Assembly: GCF_001649575.2 (NCBI RefSeq)
Contig: NC_051434.1
Span: 9,302,412-9,366,411 of the forward strand
Length of the DNA: 64,000 nt
Direction: 5' to 3'
Source: Kryptolebias marmoratus
Lineage: Eukaryota; Chordata; Actinopteri; Cyprinodontiformes; Rivulidae
The number at the start of each line of letters is the position of its first letter. Position 1 is the stretch's first letter. The translations under genes and the position numbers were made by a program. Positions 18,499 to 29,812 of this stretch are shown piece by piece. Under the pieces are notes generated by a model. The model was given only the letters and a program-made list of their open reading frames with translations. It was not told where the DNA came from and searched no databases.

Positions 18499-19671
18499 GA
18501 TCTTTTGAAGTGAGGTTCTGTGGAAAGGCTATGAAGAGTTAATATCTTACCTGTTGTAGATAGCTCTTTGAATGACCTCAGCTAACGAGCCCTATAGTCC
18601 AACGTGGACTGCTAACGTCATCAAACAAGTCCAGTCTCAAAGATTTCATAACAATTAATGTAGAAACTTTGTCAGTTTATCCAGCAGGAATAGGGTGATT
18701 GTTTTTCTTTTGGCCAGAAGTGCTACAGCTAGCTGCTGCTGTTTGCCCTTGCAAAAAAGTAAAAAAAAAAAAACAACAGAATTATATGTACATAACCATG
18801 TAATGTAAAATTGGTGGCAATGTAAAGCATAATAAAAAAAGCACTATAAAAGTTTTGAGACTGGAGTTAGTTTAAGCAGCAGCAGCTAGCTGTAGCATTT
18901 CCTGTGCAGCCTGGAGAACTTCTAGCAGGGACATCATATTTCTGCCGAACACAAGTGTCGTGTGAAACTGACAAACTGAGACTGGAGCTATTGTTAGACA
19001 GCAGCAGTCCACTTTGGTCTCGGCCCTGGTCGGACTAGCTGTTAGCTCGTCGGTCCAGTAAGATCCTTACAGGAAAACCTCAAGCACTTCACATGTGGGA
19101 AACCCTGTCAAATTAAAGGTCCAGCATTCCTTGAAGGAATGGATATCACCCGTCGCCTTTTGTGCCAGAGTTTTAAACTAAAATCCTCTTATGATGAGAA
19201 ATGACGACGTTGGTCAAACCTTGTAAATGAGCCCATCTCACCTCTCATCGTGTGACCTGTCAGTGCTTGAAGTCTGGTTAGAAGATGACTCAGCTAATAC
19301 CACACCACCTTTAGCTCAGTATCTGTGTAACTGACTGAGTTATTCAGCCATGTTTTTTAGTTGGCTGAATTCGATTAACTGTGGCAGCCATCTTGAACTG
19401 AGTCGACTCCACAAGTGAATCGGTTGTAGATGCACCTGAACGTGTCATTAAAATCTATCCAGTGGTTCATGAGGTATTTTGCTAACAGACAGTTAACATG
19501 AACGTTCGTGGGATCACATGTAAAAAAAAAAAAAAAAAAAGCAACGGTGTGTTTATTTTTTCTGCATGTGGAATTAGACTGTTTCTCCAAACTGAGGCCG
19601 TTCAAGAACTTATCTACAGCAGGTAAGATAATAATCGTTAAGGACCTTTTACCCCACTTCAAAAGATCTGA
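18499..19671. mobile_element. Long-inverted-repeat nonautonomous element, 1.2 kb copy with nested repeat
   Basis: The left arm reads 'agatcttttgaagtgaggtt', then 'atcttacctgttgtagatag'. The right arm contains 'atctacagcaggtaagataa' and ends in 'accccacttcaaaagatct'. The arms pair over roughly 115 bp. A copy of the AACCACTGG family (19130-19495) sits inside, so that repeat probably inserted later or is part of this version of the element. Confidence 0.6.
19130..19495 (-). repeat. Interspersed repeat, AACCACTGG family, copy 2
   Basis: The segment contains 'gtgccagagttttaaactaa' near its start, 'ctgtggcagccatcttgaac' in the middle and 'gtggttcatgaggtattttg' near its end. It shares the layout of the copy at 1197-1487. 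Confidence 0.5.
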
Positions 19672-20465
19672 TTCATGTGTTTAAAGACAGCAGTAAACTG
19701 TCCAGGCGTAACGAACAACTTTCAAGTCCGGAGCATCAAGTGTCATGAATGCAGCTGGGTACATCATATCATGAATTGAGAAAGCTCCTCGGATGAGAAG
19801 CGAAACGTCTTCAGCTACAGAATAGAAGTCCAGTTGTTTTTGTTTTTTAACTTTCTTTGAATTTACCATGGCCTGGATGACTGAGAATCTACACCAGCAT
19901 ACATCATATCGTGTGCATGAAGAACATCTTACAGCACTTTGCCAAAAAATAAAATGAGTTTTCCACCAATCAGCAGGAGGTATTTTATATAATATTGCAG
20001 CTCTGGTGAAGGGTGTGACCCTGAGGTCTAATTCCCTGCTAATGACATGATGCATGAAAGGTCTGACGGATCATCATCCAGCTGAAAGTAGCAGAAAAGC
20101 TCATTCGAAACCAAACATTTCTATTTGTGTGACCTGCTAGGGCTGCACACATGAGCGGGAGCAGAGGTCAGGCAGCCTGAAATGGGAATTCAACACAAAT
20201 AAAAAAAACTGAATCTGTAGGATGTCTGTTCAGTTTGCCTCCTGCAGCACTAACATCTGGTGTGAACCCCTCCTGCCCACAAACAGGCGGACAAGTATCT
20301 TTGACAAAACTCCTTAAACACTTTCCTCTTCCTCGTCCTCTCTCTCTCCACCCACACAACACTTACCCGAAAAGACAGGACTCTCTAATGAAGAAATCTT
20401 GACAGATCTGTTACATCTGTGGGTGCAGACTGGATCCGGGTGCGTGTCTCTGTGGGGCACTTGGA

Positions 20466-20491
20466 GGAGGAGGAGGGGGGGGAGGGGGGGT
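20466..20491 (+). repeat. G-rich purine tract
   Basis: A run of GGA repeats followed by long G runs, able in principle to form a G-quadruplex. It lies about 140 bp downstream, in the minus orientation, of the candidate 5' exon ending at 20630. Confidence 0.5.
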
Positions 20492-20629
20492 TAGCAGGAG
20501 CCTCTTGGTGCGCAGACAAGAAAATCAGTTTGTGGAGACATCAGAGCTGAAATCAAAAGGCTGCTGTCTGTAAAAGGTGAGTTCTTCATGAGGCCGGCAG
20601 CTCCCTGTCCCTGTGTCCCCGTCTCTCAC

Positions 20630-21330
20630 CTGTGCGCCAGTAACGTGTCCAAAAACAAGCGTCTTCAGCTCAGTCCATCACTGACTGAAGCTCTCCTCTC
20701 CTGCCTCTCCTGTCCCTCGGCTCCCTGTCCCCCAACTCCGTGGAAATCCTCGATCCCGATGCAGCTGGCTCCAAGAGAATCTCCTTCAGGAGCGCGTTTT
20801 GTCATCTTAATTGTCTGTTCTGGGCGCTGCGTTTGGTCACAGCTCCAGCGGGTCGTTCATGGTTAGAAGATGGTGATTGCGGAGATATGCCAGCTCCAAC
20901 CTCCTCTGCACACCGACTGCGCGCTCCCAAACCTCCAAAAGCATCAAGATGGAAAAAGAAAAAATATATTTTTTATTAATATTATTATTAGTTTTCCTTT
21001 TACGTGTAATATCTAACAGTATGCGCTGCAGCAGGAGAAAAAAAATCAATTTATGCACATATATTGTAGTCCTTGATCGGGATGATTTAATCTGTTGGCA
21101 AGCGTCTGCAGTTCAATCCGGCTCGGCACAGCGACGCATCCATAATCCCAAAGAAAAGGCAAAGAAAAAAAATCAGAAATGAAGAGGTGGATGAGGTGCC
21201 GATGCTGAGCTCCTGAAGTCTGCCTGTCACACCTAATCCTGATTCCAGCACGGATGGAGAAGGCGGTCGGCGGAGGGAGAAGGCTCTGCCCGGAGGGCGG
21301 AGATAGTGGATGGATTCAGAAGCCAACGCC
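20630..21330 (-). promoter_or_regulatory. Possible 5' noncoding exon and promoter region, minus strand (syngap1?)
   Basis: This stretch is richer in G, C and CpG than its surroundings. On the minus strand a good donor, GCGCACAG|gtgagag, lies at 20629, and a second, TTTTCGG|gtaagt, lies near 20355. The sequence upstream of both has stops in every frame, so any exon here would be 5' untranslated. Assignment to syngap1 is an inference from strand and position only. Confidence 0.3.
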
Positions 21331-21597
21331 TCCGAAAAGCGTCAGAATCCACCCAGAGCCGAACCATCCCTGGACTTTACAACATTAGCAAAAACGACAT
21401 ATTAGATGGAAAATGTCCTGGGTAGAAAAAACAAAAAAAGTTCATTGAAGTTGCCTTCATTTTATCTTCCTTCCAAGCAGTCAGACCTTCTTGTCATATT
21501 TTTTCAAATGGTCCTCATCAACAGATCTTTCAGAGGTTTGGTCTGATATTTTTTCACTCATTTTCTGTCTAGCTGAATGTTTTTTTGCTTGTTAAAT

Positions 21598-22601
21598 CAG
21601 GGGCACCACTAAGGGGGAGTGGAAAGGAGGCAATGGCCCCCTTTTAAATTTCCTGGCCCCCCTACTGCCCCCCACTGATCAGACAGTCCTAAAAGTGGAA
21701 ACACAGTTTATGCTTTCTGCTTCTGCCTGTCACATAAATATCTTCATCTCTACCCGCCCGCCTAGGTCTGCCAGCCCCGTACGGTTTAGATTTTGTGACT
21801 GTATGCATCTAAAATGGTGACACCAGAGATACAGCAGACAAAGGAGACCACAAGCAGAAGAAGAAAAGCAACATGAACACTTGAAAACATACTGTGTGAG
21901 GAGACTTGCTGCTTTTTAACATTCCGATAACGTATCCCCCCGCAAGGAACCACAAGCACACAAAAACTGCATCTAATTCCTGGTGAGAAATTACTCAGAC
22001 TTTGTTTCTTCTTCTTGGCTTTTGAGTAGACAGTTAACAAAGCAGCACAACATCGCCACCTTAGGCTGTAGTGAAAACTGCAGACTTCCTGCTCTGCAGC
22101 TGAGCTATGAGCACCAGTGAAGGTGCAAAGACGCAGAAAACCATGAGCAACTGCGTTTCCACCCATTATGTGCGTACTCAGTTAGCAAAATATCTCATCT
22201 ATAACCACTGGACAGATGTTAATGAAACTCTCAGAATGTATAACATGGCAAACACGTGTCAGTTTTACAGATACTGACCTAATATTTGGTGCGTCATCCC
22301 CAACACGTTCTAAATGCTAACAGATCTAAAAGCAAGATTTTTGTTTGGAACTTCGTCGTGCAAAGCAGCTAACGATGTGCAATTTTTTTAAAGAAAGCTG
22401 ATTTCATGTATGAATGTGAAAAATCAAAGTAGGCAAATATCAGAAGGCAGTCCTACATTGAAGAATTTTCCAAATACTCTATATTTGATATATGAAAGCT
22501 CCTTCAATTCTTTTGCAGCTTCTGGTTTTGGTGTGCCAGCCCAAGGTCAGGAGTGGATCCTTTCTGACCAGCCTGTGGAAAACTTTCTAGAGGCACCCCT
22601 G
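21598..22601. mobile_element. hAT-like nonautonomous element, 1.0 kb
   Basis: The left end CAGGGGCACCACTAAG and the right end (read inward) CAGGGGTGCCTCTAG form imperfect terminal inverted repeats. The flanks are tgttaaat (21590-21597) and tgttaaac (22602-22609), an 8-bp direct repeat with one mismatch, the target length typical of hAT transposons. No transposase frame is visible inside. A fragment of the AACCACTGG family lies at 22163-22300. Confidence 0.65.
22163..22300 (-). repeat. Interspersed repeat, AACCACTGG family, fragment 3
   Basis: 'gttagcaaaatatctcatct', then 'accactggacagatgttaat' and 'acagatactgacctaatatt' match the family. It lies inside the hAT-like element. Confidence 0.45.
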
Positions 22602-25385
22602 TGTTAAACCTCTTCACTATGACCTATAAATCGTTTGGTATTTAAAAAAAAGCTACACATAACAGATGACTTGTAAAAATATCTATTTAAATAGGATTTT
22701 TTAGGCACTTTGTTACCTCATCACAAACAATTTATTCTCATTTCTTCAACCAAAACTAACTATCTAAAAGGTTTGACTCTTAAAATAGGATTTTAGTTCC
22801 AACAATATGATTCTTTAAGACATACTAAAGGATGATGCATCTCTCAGGTCCTGTGTCGGGTCTTTACTAGATTGTTTCCCCTGAACACATGACTTTAAAA
22901 CCTGACTTGAATCTTTTTCAGGCCTGACATGTCATCTTTTGTCCTCCTCTTGTTCACTTTCTTCATTTTTAAGCAGACTCTGCTCAATACGCTGTCGTGG
23001 CTTGGTATTAAGACTAGACAGATAATTTGTGGAAAAATCAGTCAAAAATAGAAAAGACCTTTGGAAAACTCAAAGAACTATTGATCAGGACCACCACAAA
23101 AGAGGACAAAAGAGTATGGCTGCTTGGAAGAAACATATAAACTTTTGCACAGCACTCCGATTTATTTGTTAACTTTTATTTAGCTCATTAGTTTTGGAGA
23201 CTGACCATTTGTATATGTTTAATGTAGGCTATTGTAACTTTAATAAACTGGTGCCCTCAGCAGCCTGAAAGTTGATTTGGCAACAAAATGGGAAACAAAT
23301 GGACTAAAGTGACTCATCCTGTAACAGCAGGCACTTTGGATTTCTGATAACAAGATCCCCAGGGTGCTTTAAAAAAAGCCCCAGGCTCACTGTCTACACA
23401 AACTAGCTTGTGGTGAGTTCGGTTCTTGTTTGGAGTTTGGGAATACACAGACTTACATGCAGAATTCGGGACGCCGCTTCTTCAGAGTCGAACGCTTACA
23501 AATTAATTTGCGATATAAGTCTTTTCAAATCATTAACAAAGCTCAAAACTTTGCTCGTTTCTCGTCAACAAATCCTGCGTCCCTTTCTCCACCTGCATGG
23601 TGACAAACATTTGGGGTTTTTTGGGACATGGACACTTGTTATGTCCATTAAGCACGTGTAATCTGCAGCTGCAGTGGTTGATTAGTTCCAGTCGGGCTCG
23701 TTAGCATTCAGTTCTGACCTCTCTGTGCGTCACTTGCTGTCAGGTGACAACCAGCTGAGTTTCTCAGACCCTTTTGAAGACCAGCAGCCGAAGCTCCACC
23801 GTGTGTTCACAACAAAGACAGGCGGGAAAGTCGTCTGATTCCTGACTCCGCTGGTTTCTCCTCGCCTGTTTGGTCTGAGTGTCGACTTGGATTTCCACCC
23901 GGCGAAGCTTCCCCCACCCTCTTGTACCTCAACCAGGAACACATTTTATGTCAACTTGGTGACAAGGCTATGACTTGACTTTGTTGTTAAATCCTTTAAT
24001 TTGTTAAACTTTAAATCTCGCTAACTTCTTCCTTAACTTTGTTACGTGGTCAAATTTAGTCTCGCTCAATCAAACCAAAACAATTACAAACTGGGTTTAT
24101 CAAATCCCCCTAAATTCTTTCTGATCCAGTATTTTCTCATCTTAAAATACATTTTTTTATTGACTTCTATAATCCATAACCCATGTTAATTCCTTTCAAT
24201 TAGTTTAAAGGTATTGTGTCGTTTCTCAAGTGATTCATTACCCTGAATTTCTATAATCAATGCTGCATGGTTTCAGGGATGTGTTAAAAAATCCTTAAAG
24301 ATGAGAAATAGTTGAAACTGTGTTTTCCTGATTAACATTTCCAGTCACTTATTGAGAGAATTCCTCCTTGAGAGTAATTTAACCATCAGAGTTCCTCCTG
24401 AAATGGTGCCCCCTTTATGAGAGCAATGACCCTGTATTTCACTACACATGCAACCCTGAATAAACGTATTTTGACCGCACACTTTGAGGATTAGAGGTTG
24501 GATTGGTTTCCAAAACCACACTGATGGTCAAGATTTTTCAGAGAAAATGCCAGGGAGCTCGACCTGACTGATAGTTTGCAAAGCAGACAAAAGCAATATA
24601 AAAACTCTGGATGGCATCATTTTTTCCATGCTTGCACTCATCCTGAAGTAAACACGAAGATCAGCCAACCCTTTTCCTCAAATGCAGCTTTGGTTTCTGC
24701 TCGAAACAACGAACGTCGAGGCCAAATCGCTCAATTTGATTAGTCGCCTCTGATGTCAACACTGCATTATTTACCCTAATTTTTTAAAAGGCTTTCAAAG
24801 GAGCCACACAATGCAGCCTCCCTGGACTCCCAACATGAACTGATATTCATGTGGAAAATCAGCTCCTTTCATCTCAGACAAATCTGCAGGGAGGATGAGG
24901 CCACGCGAGGACAGCAGGTGAAGTGGCCTTTATTCTGCTTTTAGTCCTGGCTGAACGGCTAAAAAAAGGTCAATTAACACTCACAAAGTTCCTGCTTCAC
25001 CCCTCCCGAGTGTTTCATTTAAAGTTTCGTTAAAGCATTCAAACACGCCCGTTTAGTTCAGAGGAACCCGGTCGCCCCGAACGCAGAGGAAGTAAACATC
25101 TGAGGGTGACTCATTAAAAGTCTAATGGGTTTCTATTCTGGCCCTCCACGGAGCTCCAGGTGGACGCAGGCAGCGGTGATTTTTCTGTTTGGATTTTCGA
25201 CGTCTGCCACGTAAACATGTTACATAAATAACATATTGGGAATTGTCAAATCCTGAATGTGTCACGGATCATCTTATAAAACGCTGTTACATAACCCCCC
25301 CCCCGGGAACAATTTGTGACCCCGATAGGTTTTATTCTTTTTTTTTTTTTTTTGAAACCTAATGTGGCTATGAAATCAAATGAAA

Positions 25386-25625
25386 TTAATATTGTTAGGC
25401 ACGATCTCATGCAACAAGGTGTCACGCTCTTACAGCATCCTGGTAGCTCAAAATCTGTAAAAGTGGCTGGATGATTTTCAGTTTTGTGTTTTCTAAGCTC
25501 ATGTAACTGTGGCAGCCATCTTGGATTGAGTCTGCTCCAAAAGTTAATGAGTTGTGGAGGTACAGCTAGTAGATAATCCCTGAAAGTTTCATTTCAATCC
25601 GTCCAGTTGTTCATTTTGCTAACAG
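25386..25625 (-). repeat. Interspersed repeat, AACCACTGG family, fragment 4
   Basis: 'ctgtggcagccatcttggat', then 'gaaagtttcatttcaatccg' and 'ttttgctaacagag' match the family core. Confidence 0.45.
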
Positions 25626-26121
25626 AGCTGACTCTAAATAGTTAATGGCAACATTTTAAACACCAACCAGCTACTGCCACACCTCATTATAGGTCAATAA
25701 ATGTCGAAGTGATTGAGTTACAGCCATAAAACTGATATAATTAATATAAATAAGAATTATGTTTATTAATTATGACTAATTTGTTCCCTACAGAGAGTTC
25801 ATTGGGAACCAACATGAATCATATTTTGTGTTTAGGTTGCACCAGAATCACATTTGTTTTTCCTGTCTGGCTCTTTTTTATCTGCCAAGAATAAAAAAAT
25901 GAAAGAATATTGCTTTTATAGTTGCAACTGCATCTAACAGAAAGAGAAATAGCAGAGATGGCAGGAAAACACTGACCAAAGCTGCAGGGAAAGCAAACGG
26001 CCGTCGTTCAACTCTTTCTCAGGACGCTGGACGAATGTTACTGTCTACATTACACCAAAAATATAAAGTGGAAATGACACATCCTTACTCTTTCACTCAC
26101 AGTTCTCACTTCAGTCACCAA

Positions 26122-26122
<1 letters not shown>

Positions 26123-26152
<30 letters not shown>

Positions 26153-26153
26153 T
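26123..26153 (+). repeat. CA dinucleotide microsatellite
   Basis: An uninterrupted CA run. A second one lies at about 26396-26416. Confidence 0.9.
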
Positions 26154-26565
26154 CAAATCTCCATGGAAACTGATAAAAGAATAGCCTTTGTGCAAAAAAA
26201 GAGGAGTCTGACAAAGCAGAACAAACAGAGGAATTTATCAGCACTGACAAAATAAAATAAAACAATAAGGATTTGTGGGATTAACGCTTTAAAAAAATGA
26301 CTATTCGGGTGCTGGTTTTTATTTAAATAAACAGATCAAAGAGTAACTGTTAATCTCAAACTAATTTGGGTTTTTTTTCTGAATGACACCCCCACCACAC
26401 ACACACACACACACCCAGCCGCACCATCCGAGTCGATCCAAAGGAATGAAAGTTGATGTTGCAGATAGCAGAGCAGAGAGGAGGGTGGGCAACAGAAGAG
26501 AGAGAGAGAGGGAGGGTGGGGGGGGAGTACAGCACCGAGTACAGCACGGTACACCACCTACACTC

Positions 26566-26579
26566 GTCTCCATGGCAAC
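26566..26579 (+). promoter_or_regulatory. RFX-type X-box motif
   Basis: GTCTCCATGGCAAC fits the RFX X-box pattern GTNNCCATGGNAAC. It sits in a short CpG-containing, GC-richer patch (26560-26680), which makes it a plausible enhancer or alternative promoter element. Binding is not shown. Confidence 0.4.
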
Positions 26580-29207
26580 TACCACACGAGAACGAGCGAT
26601 AATTCAGCTCGCTCTCCTCCTCTCCTGCGAGCCGCTCAGCTGGTACCATATGCAGCGTGCAGTATGTGGGAGACAAAAGCCTCCCCTGTCCTGTTGCAGG
26701 AGATTAGAGGAGCGTTTCCAAGCATAACTGATACCCAAATATAAATATTTAACTTCACGGATTACAGCCGTCCGGCCAGCGGAGGGGCTGGCTTCAGGCC
26801 CCACACTGAATCCATCCGTCGCCACTTGAAGGGATAACTTGTTATTTTTGAATTAATATGTTTGGTATTTTTTTATTCATCTCCAAAGCGAGTGGCACAG
26901 TGTGTGGGCAGCAGCTGCTTTCAAATAACCAGGGAGGTTGATGGAGTTTAAAAGGCGTCTTACTTGAGAGTAAAATGACACAAGAATAATGTTAGTGGGG
27001 CTTGATGTGGATCGAAACACAGAGTGGAAACAATCTGAGCTAAATTAGAATCTGAGCCTTGTCTTTTCATCCCACTCTGGGTGGATCGTGTTCTCCTGCA
27101 TCATTAGATCATTTAACAATTAAAAGTGAAGTTAATCAGCTTTACGCTAGAAGATGTAAAAGCCACACAGAGAGGCCCGAGTAAAAATCCAAACTCTGAC
27201 CTTCTTGCTGTGAGAACACAGGAATTCTCTGATGCAGCAGGATTATAATAATAATAATAATTAAAACCATGAGTATTACGTATTTATTCATGTGTTTATC
27301 AAACCGCCTGTGCAGCTGTAGAGCACAAAGACTGTGATTGGTTTCGATTGGTTCAGACAGACTGTCACAATTTTCTTTTTTTTTTTGCTTTTATCTAAAG
27401 TTAACTTTAAAAAACTAGGTGTGTGAAATCTCTTTTAAAAGTCAATAACGTCTGAAATTAAAGTCCTGAATAATTTCAAATTGAAAAATATTCTACATTT
27501 CTCAGCAAGGACGCCCGGACTGCAGGAAGCTTCAGTTTTATTTAGACTTTTGACATAAAATACAGATTACCTGTGAGGATGTCGATTCAACGTTCATGTT
27601 GTTGTTTTCTTGTTTTTGTTTTATTATATTTTTTGCAATCTAAATAGTTAATAACTTCTTCTACATAATTTGTGCTATTTTAGCCTTTCATATAGGAGAT
27701 GGGTGCTGTGACCCTTGGTTTCTGTAACTTTTATACTTCAAAATATTTAATCATTTTCCCCGCAGAAATACATTTAGATCTCTTCAGTTCCTTCAAAAAC
27801 TATTTAAAATCTCATTCAAAACACAGACTTTCAGCTTTTAGCTACTGTTATGCTACTTTTAACCAGCAGTTTGCGATTTTTAGCTTCCAGCTATTTTTTT
27901 TTCATATCGATCACTTCTTGTTCAGCTTTGCAGTTGATTTTGATTAACTGAGATGCTCAAAAGCAAAAAGCTGCAACTTTTTCAGGGTTGTGACTTTTTT
28001 TTTTAATCCAGACCTTTGAACTCTCTTGAATCTGATGAATCCTGTCAAATACGAGTCCCTGTCCTGTCAGATTTAAAGACATTTATATTTTATCTCAGCA
28101 CGAAGCCTTCAGCCTGCAAGTAACTATTATCTTAGTTTCATCATCAATCACTCATCTGTAGATTTATTTTCCCAACTTTCTTTAGTTTTTTCCACCAACA
28201 AAAGCTCATGTCTTTGAATCAGTGTTCATTTTGAGTAAATTACTTTTTCCATTCTTTTTCTTCCAGCTGTTTTGATTGATCATTAAAAAGAAAAAAACAC
28301 ATCTTATCCACCATAGTAAGTGAGAATGTGCTTCATTTTTTGAAATGATGTTTACGCTTCAGTATTTTCACCCTCAGAAATGACTAAATGTTCCATTATC
28401 TTTGCTCCCCAATGGGTTGTAATGAGGCTAAAGCTGGTGGAGAGGGTCAAAAAAGCTGCAGGATAAAGTGCTGGGGAGGGAGTTTTGTTTGGGGGGGGGG
28501 TGTCAAAGGTGCCACATTACTCAAGTGCTGAGGGGTGACTCTGAGGCTCTGTCATTGTATATGGAGGGTAAAAATAGAAAAGCTCATCTAAGGCTCCAGA
28601 GGGATCAGTATAGCTGTATTGTTCACGGTTGAAGCCAAAGAATTATCTGCTATTAGGCATAAAAAGGCAGCCCACATTATAAATGCTTATTCACCGTCTG
28701 CTGCATTTAAATACTGCTGTCTGCGGGGCAGCACTGTCAGAGCTGTTCGTTTGGACTTTAATGAAAAACCGGCTGCAAAAAAAAAAAAAACCTGAAATCC
28801 CATAAAAGTGAAAGACTGAGTTTTGTCGACAAAAATATCCAAAAATATCCAAGCTGTTGTGGTAAAATTTAGCAATAGAAGGATGGAAATTTAGTTTTGA
28901 TCGATAAAAACAGACAAGAAATTGCAAGAGAGAGACACTAAATCAAGAACTAGGGCTTTGTTTTCTCTGAATCAATCTTATATTTGGACACTGAAGGGGG
29001 TTTTGTGTTTTTCTAACCCACAAAAATACTTTGGATTAAGAATCAGCATCATTTAATCTGAAGGAAACAGTATGTCTGCAAACACTACAGGGTTAAATCT
29101 GGTTTCAAATAAAAGAAATAAGACTAATCGGGTCTATTTAGCCCATTCAGTATTCAGTCAGTTATTTAGTGTTGTAACTTTGTTTTTTCCCTCAAGTCTG
29201 TCTGTGA

Positions 29208-29365
29208 CCAAAACATCTCATAAAACAGAAAATTGGAGAAAGTCAACATGATTCAAGATGACTGCCACAGCCGACTGACGTTGGAAAATTGAAATAAATG
29301 GCTATAATTCAGTCAAATTTACAGATATTGGCCTAAATTTTGGTGTAGTAGCTGAGACTGAGACA
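29208..29365 (+). repeat. Interspersed repeat, AACCACTGG family, fragment 5
   Basis: 'caagatgactgccacagccg' and 'acagatattggcctaaattt' match internal blocks of the family. Confidence 0.4.
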
Positions 29366-29727
29366 ACTTTGTCTAAAATTTTCCAAATAACTATTTGGAG
29401 ACAAGTCTGTCTGTTGGAGCCAACGAAATTCAAGATGGTCGCCATAACTAAACACAATACCAGCAAAAATGTAGTCAATTTTAAGGATATTGAGCTAAAA
29501 TTTAGTGTAAATAATTTTAATTTTAATAAAAAGGTAAGGTCGAAAAATGTTTTCTTTTTTGAGAACCATGTTTATAAAAAAAAAATTAAAGTAAAAAACG
29601 ACCAGATGAAGTTGTTGATGTAATCCCAGGTTCATGTTGCCTCATCAGGTCCAAATAATTAAATGTTTTCCTACATTAAGAATGAATAATTAAGACATCC
29701 TACAAGTTATGGAAATCCAACAACTGT

Positions 29728-29733
29728 TTTAAT
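29728..29733 (-). terminator. Likely vps72 poly(A) signal ATTAAA
   Basis: ATTAAA on the minus strand lies about 80 bp beyond the vps72 stop codon. It is the nearest poly(A)-signal variant I saw. Confidence 0.4.
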
Positions 29734-29812
29734 TAAGGCGTGTTAGAAATCCTCTGACAACAACAGAAGAAAGAATGTAGTAATTGTAAAAAAACAACAA
29801 AAAAAAACCTCT

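Larger units (their letters stand above)
9066..20627. other. Long noncoding stretch (syngap1 5' intron or flank)
   Basis: About 11.5 kb with no exon I can support. It contains three long-inverted-repeat elements (10658-10997, 12532-13424, 18499-19671), a perfect RFX palindrome at 12384, one AACCACTGG-family repeat nested in the third element, and AT and homopolymer tracts. The open frames here are short and have no recognisable protein content. Confidence 0.5.
21331..29727. other. Noncoding spacer upstream of syngap1 and downstream of vps72
   Basis: About 8.4 kb with no exon I can support. It contains one hAT-like element (21598-22601), AACCACTGG-family fragments near 22163, 25386 and 29208, CA microsatellites at 26123 and 26396, a purine-rich tract near 26494, an RFX motif at 26566, and C and G homopolymers near 25295 and 28490. 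Confidence 0.5.

Noticed and set aside
21786..22166. 126-codon minus-strand open frame
   Set aside because: It lies inside a hAT-like nonautonomous element and does not resemble a transposase.
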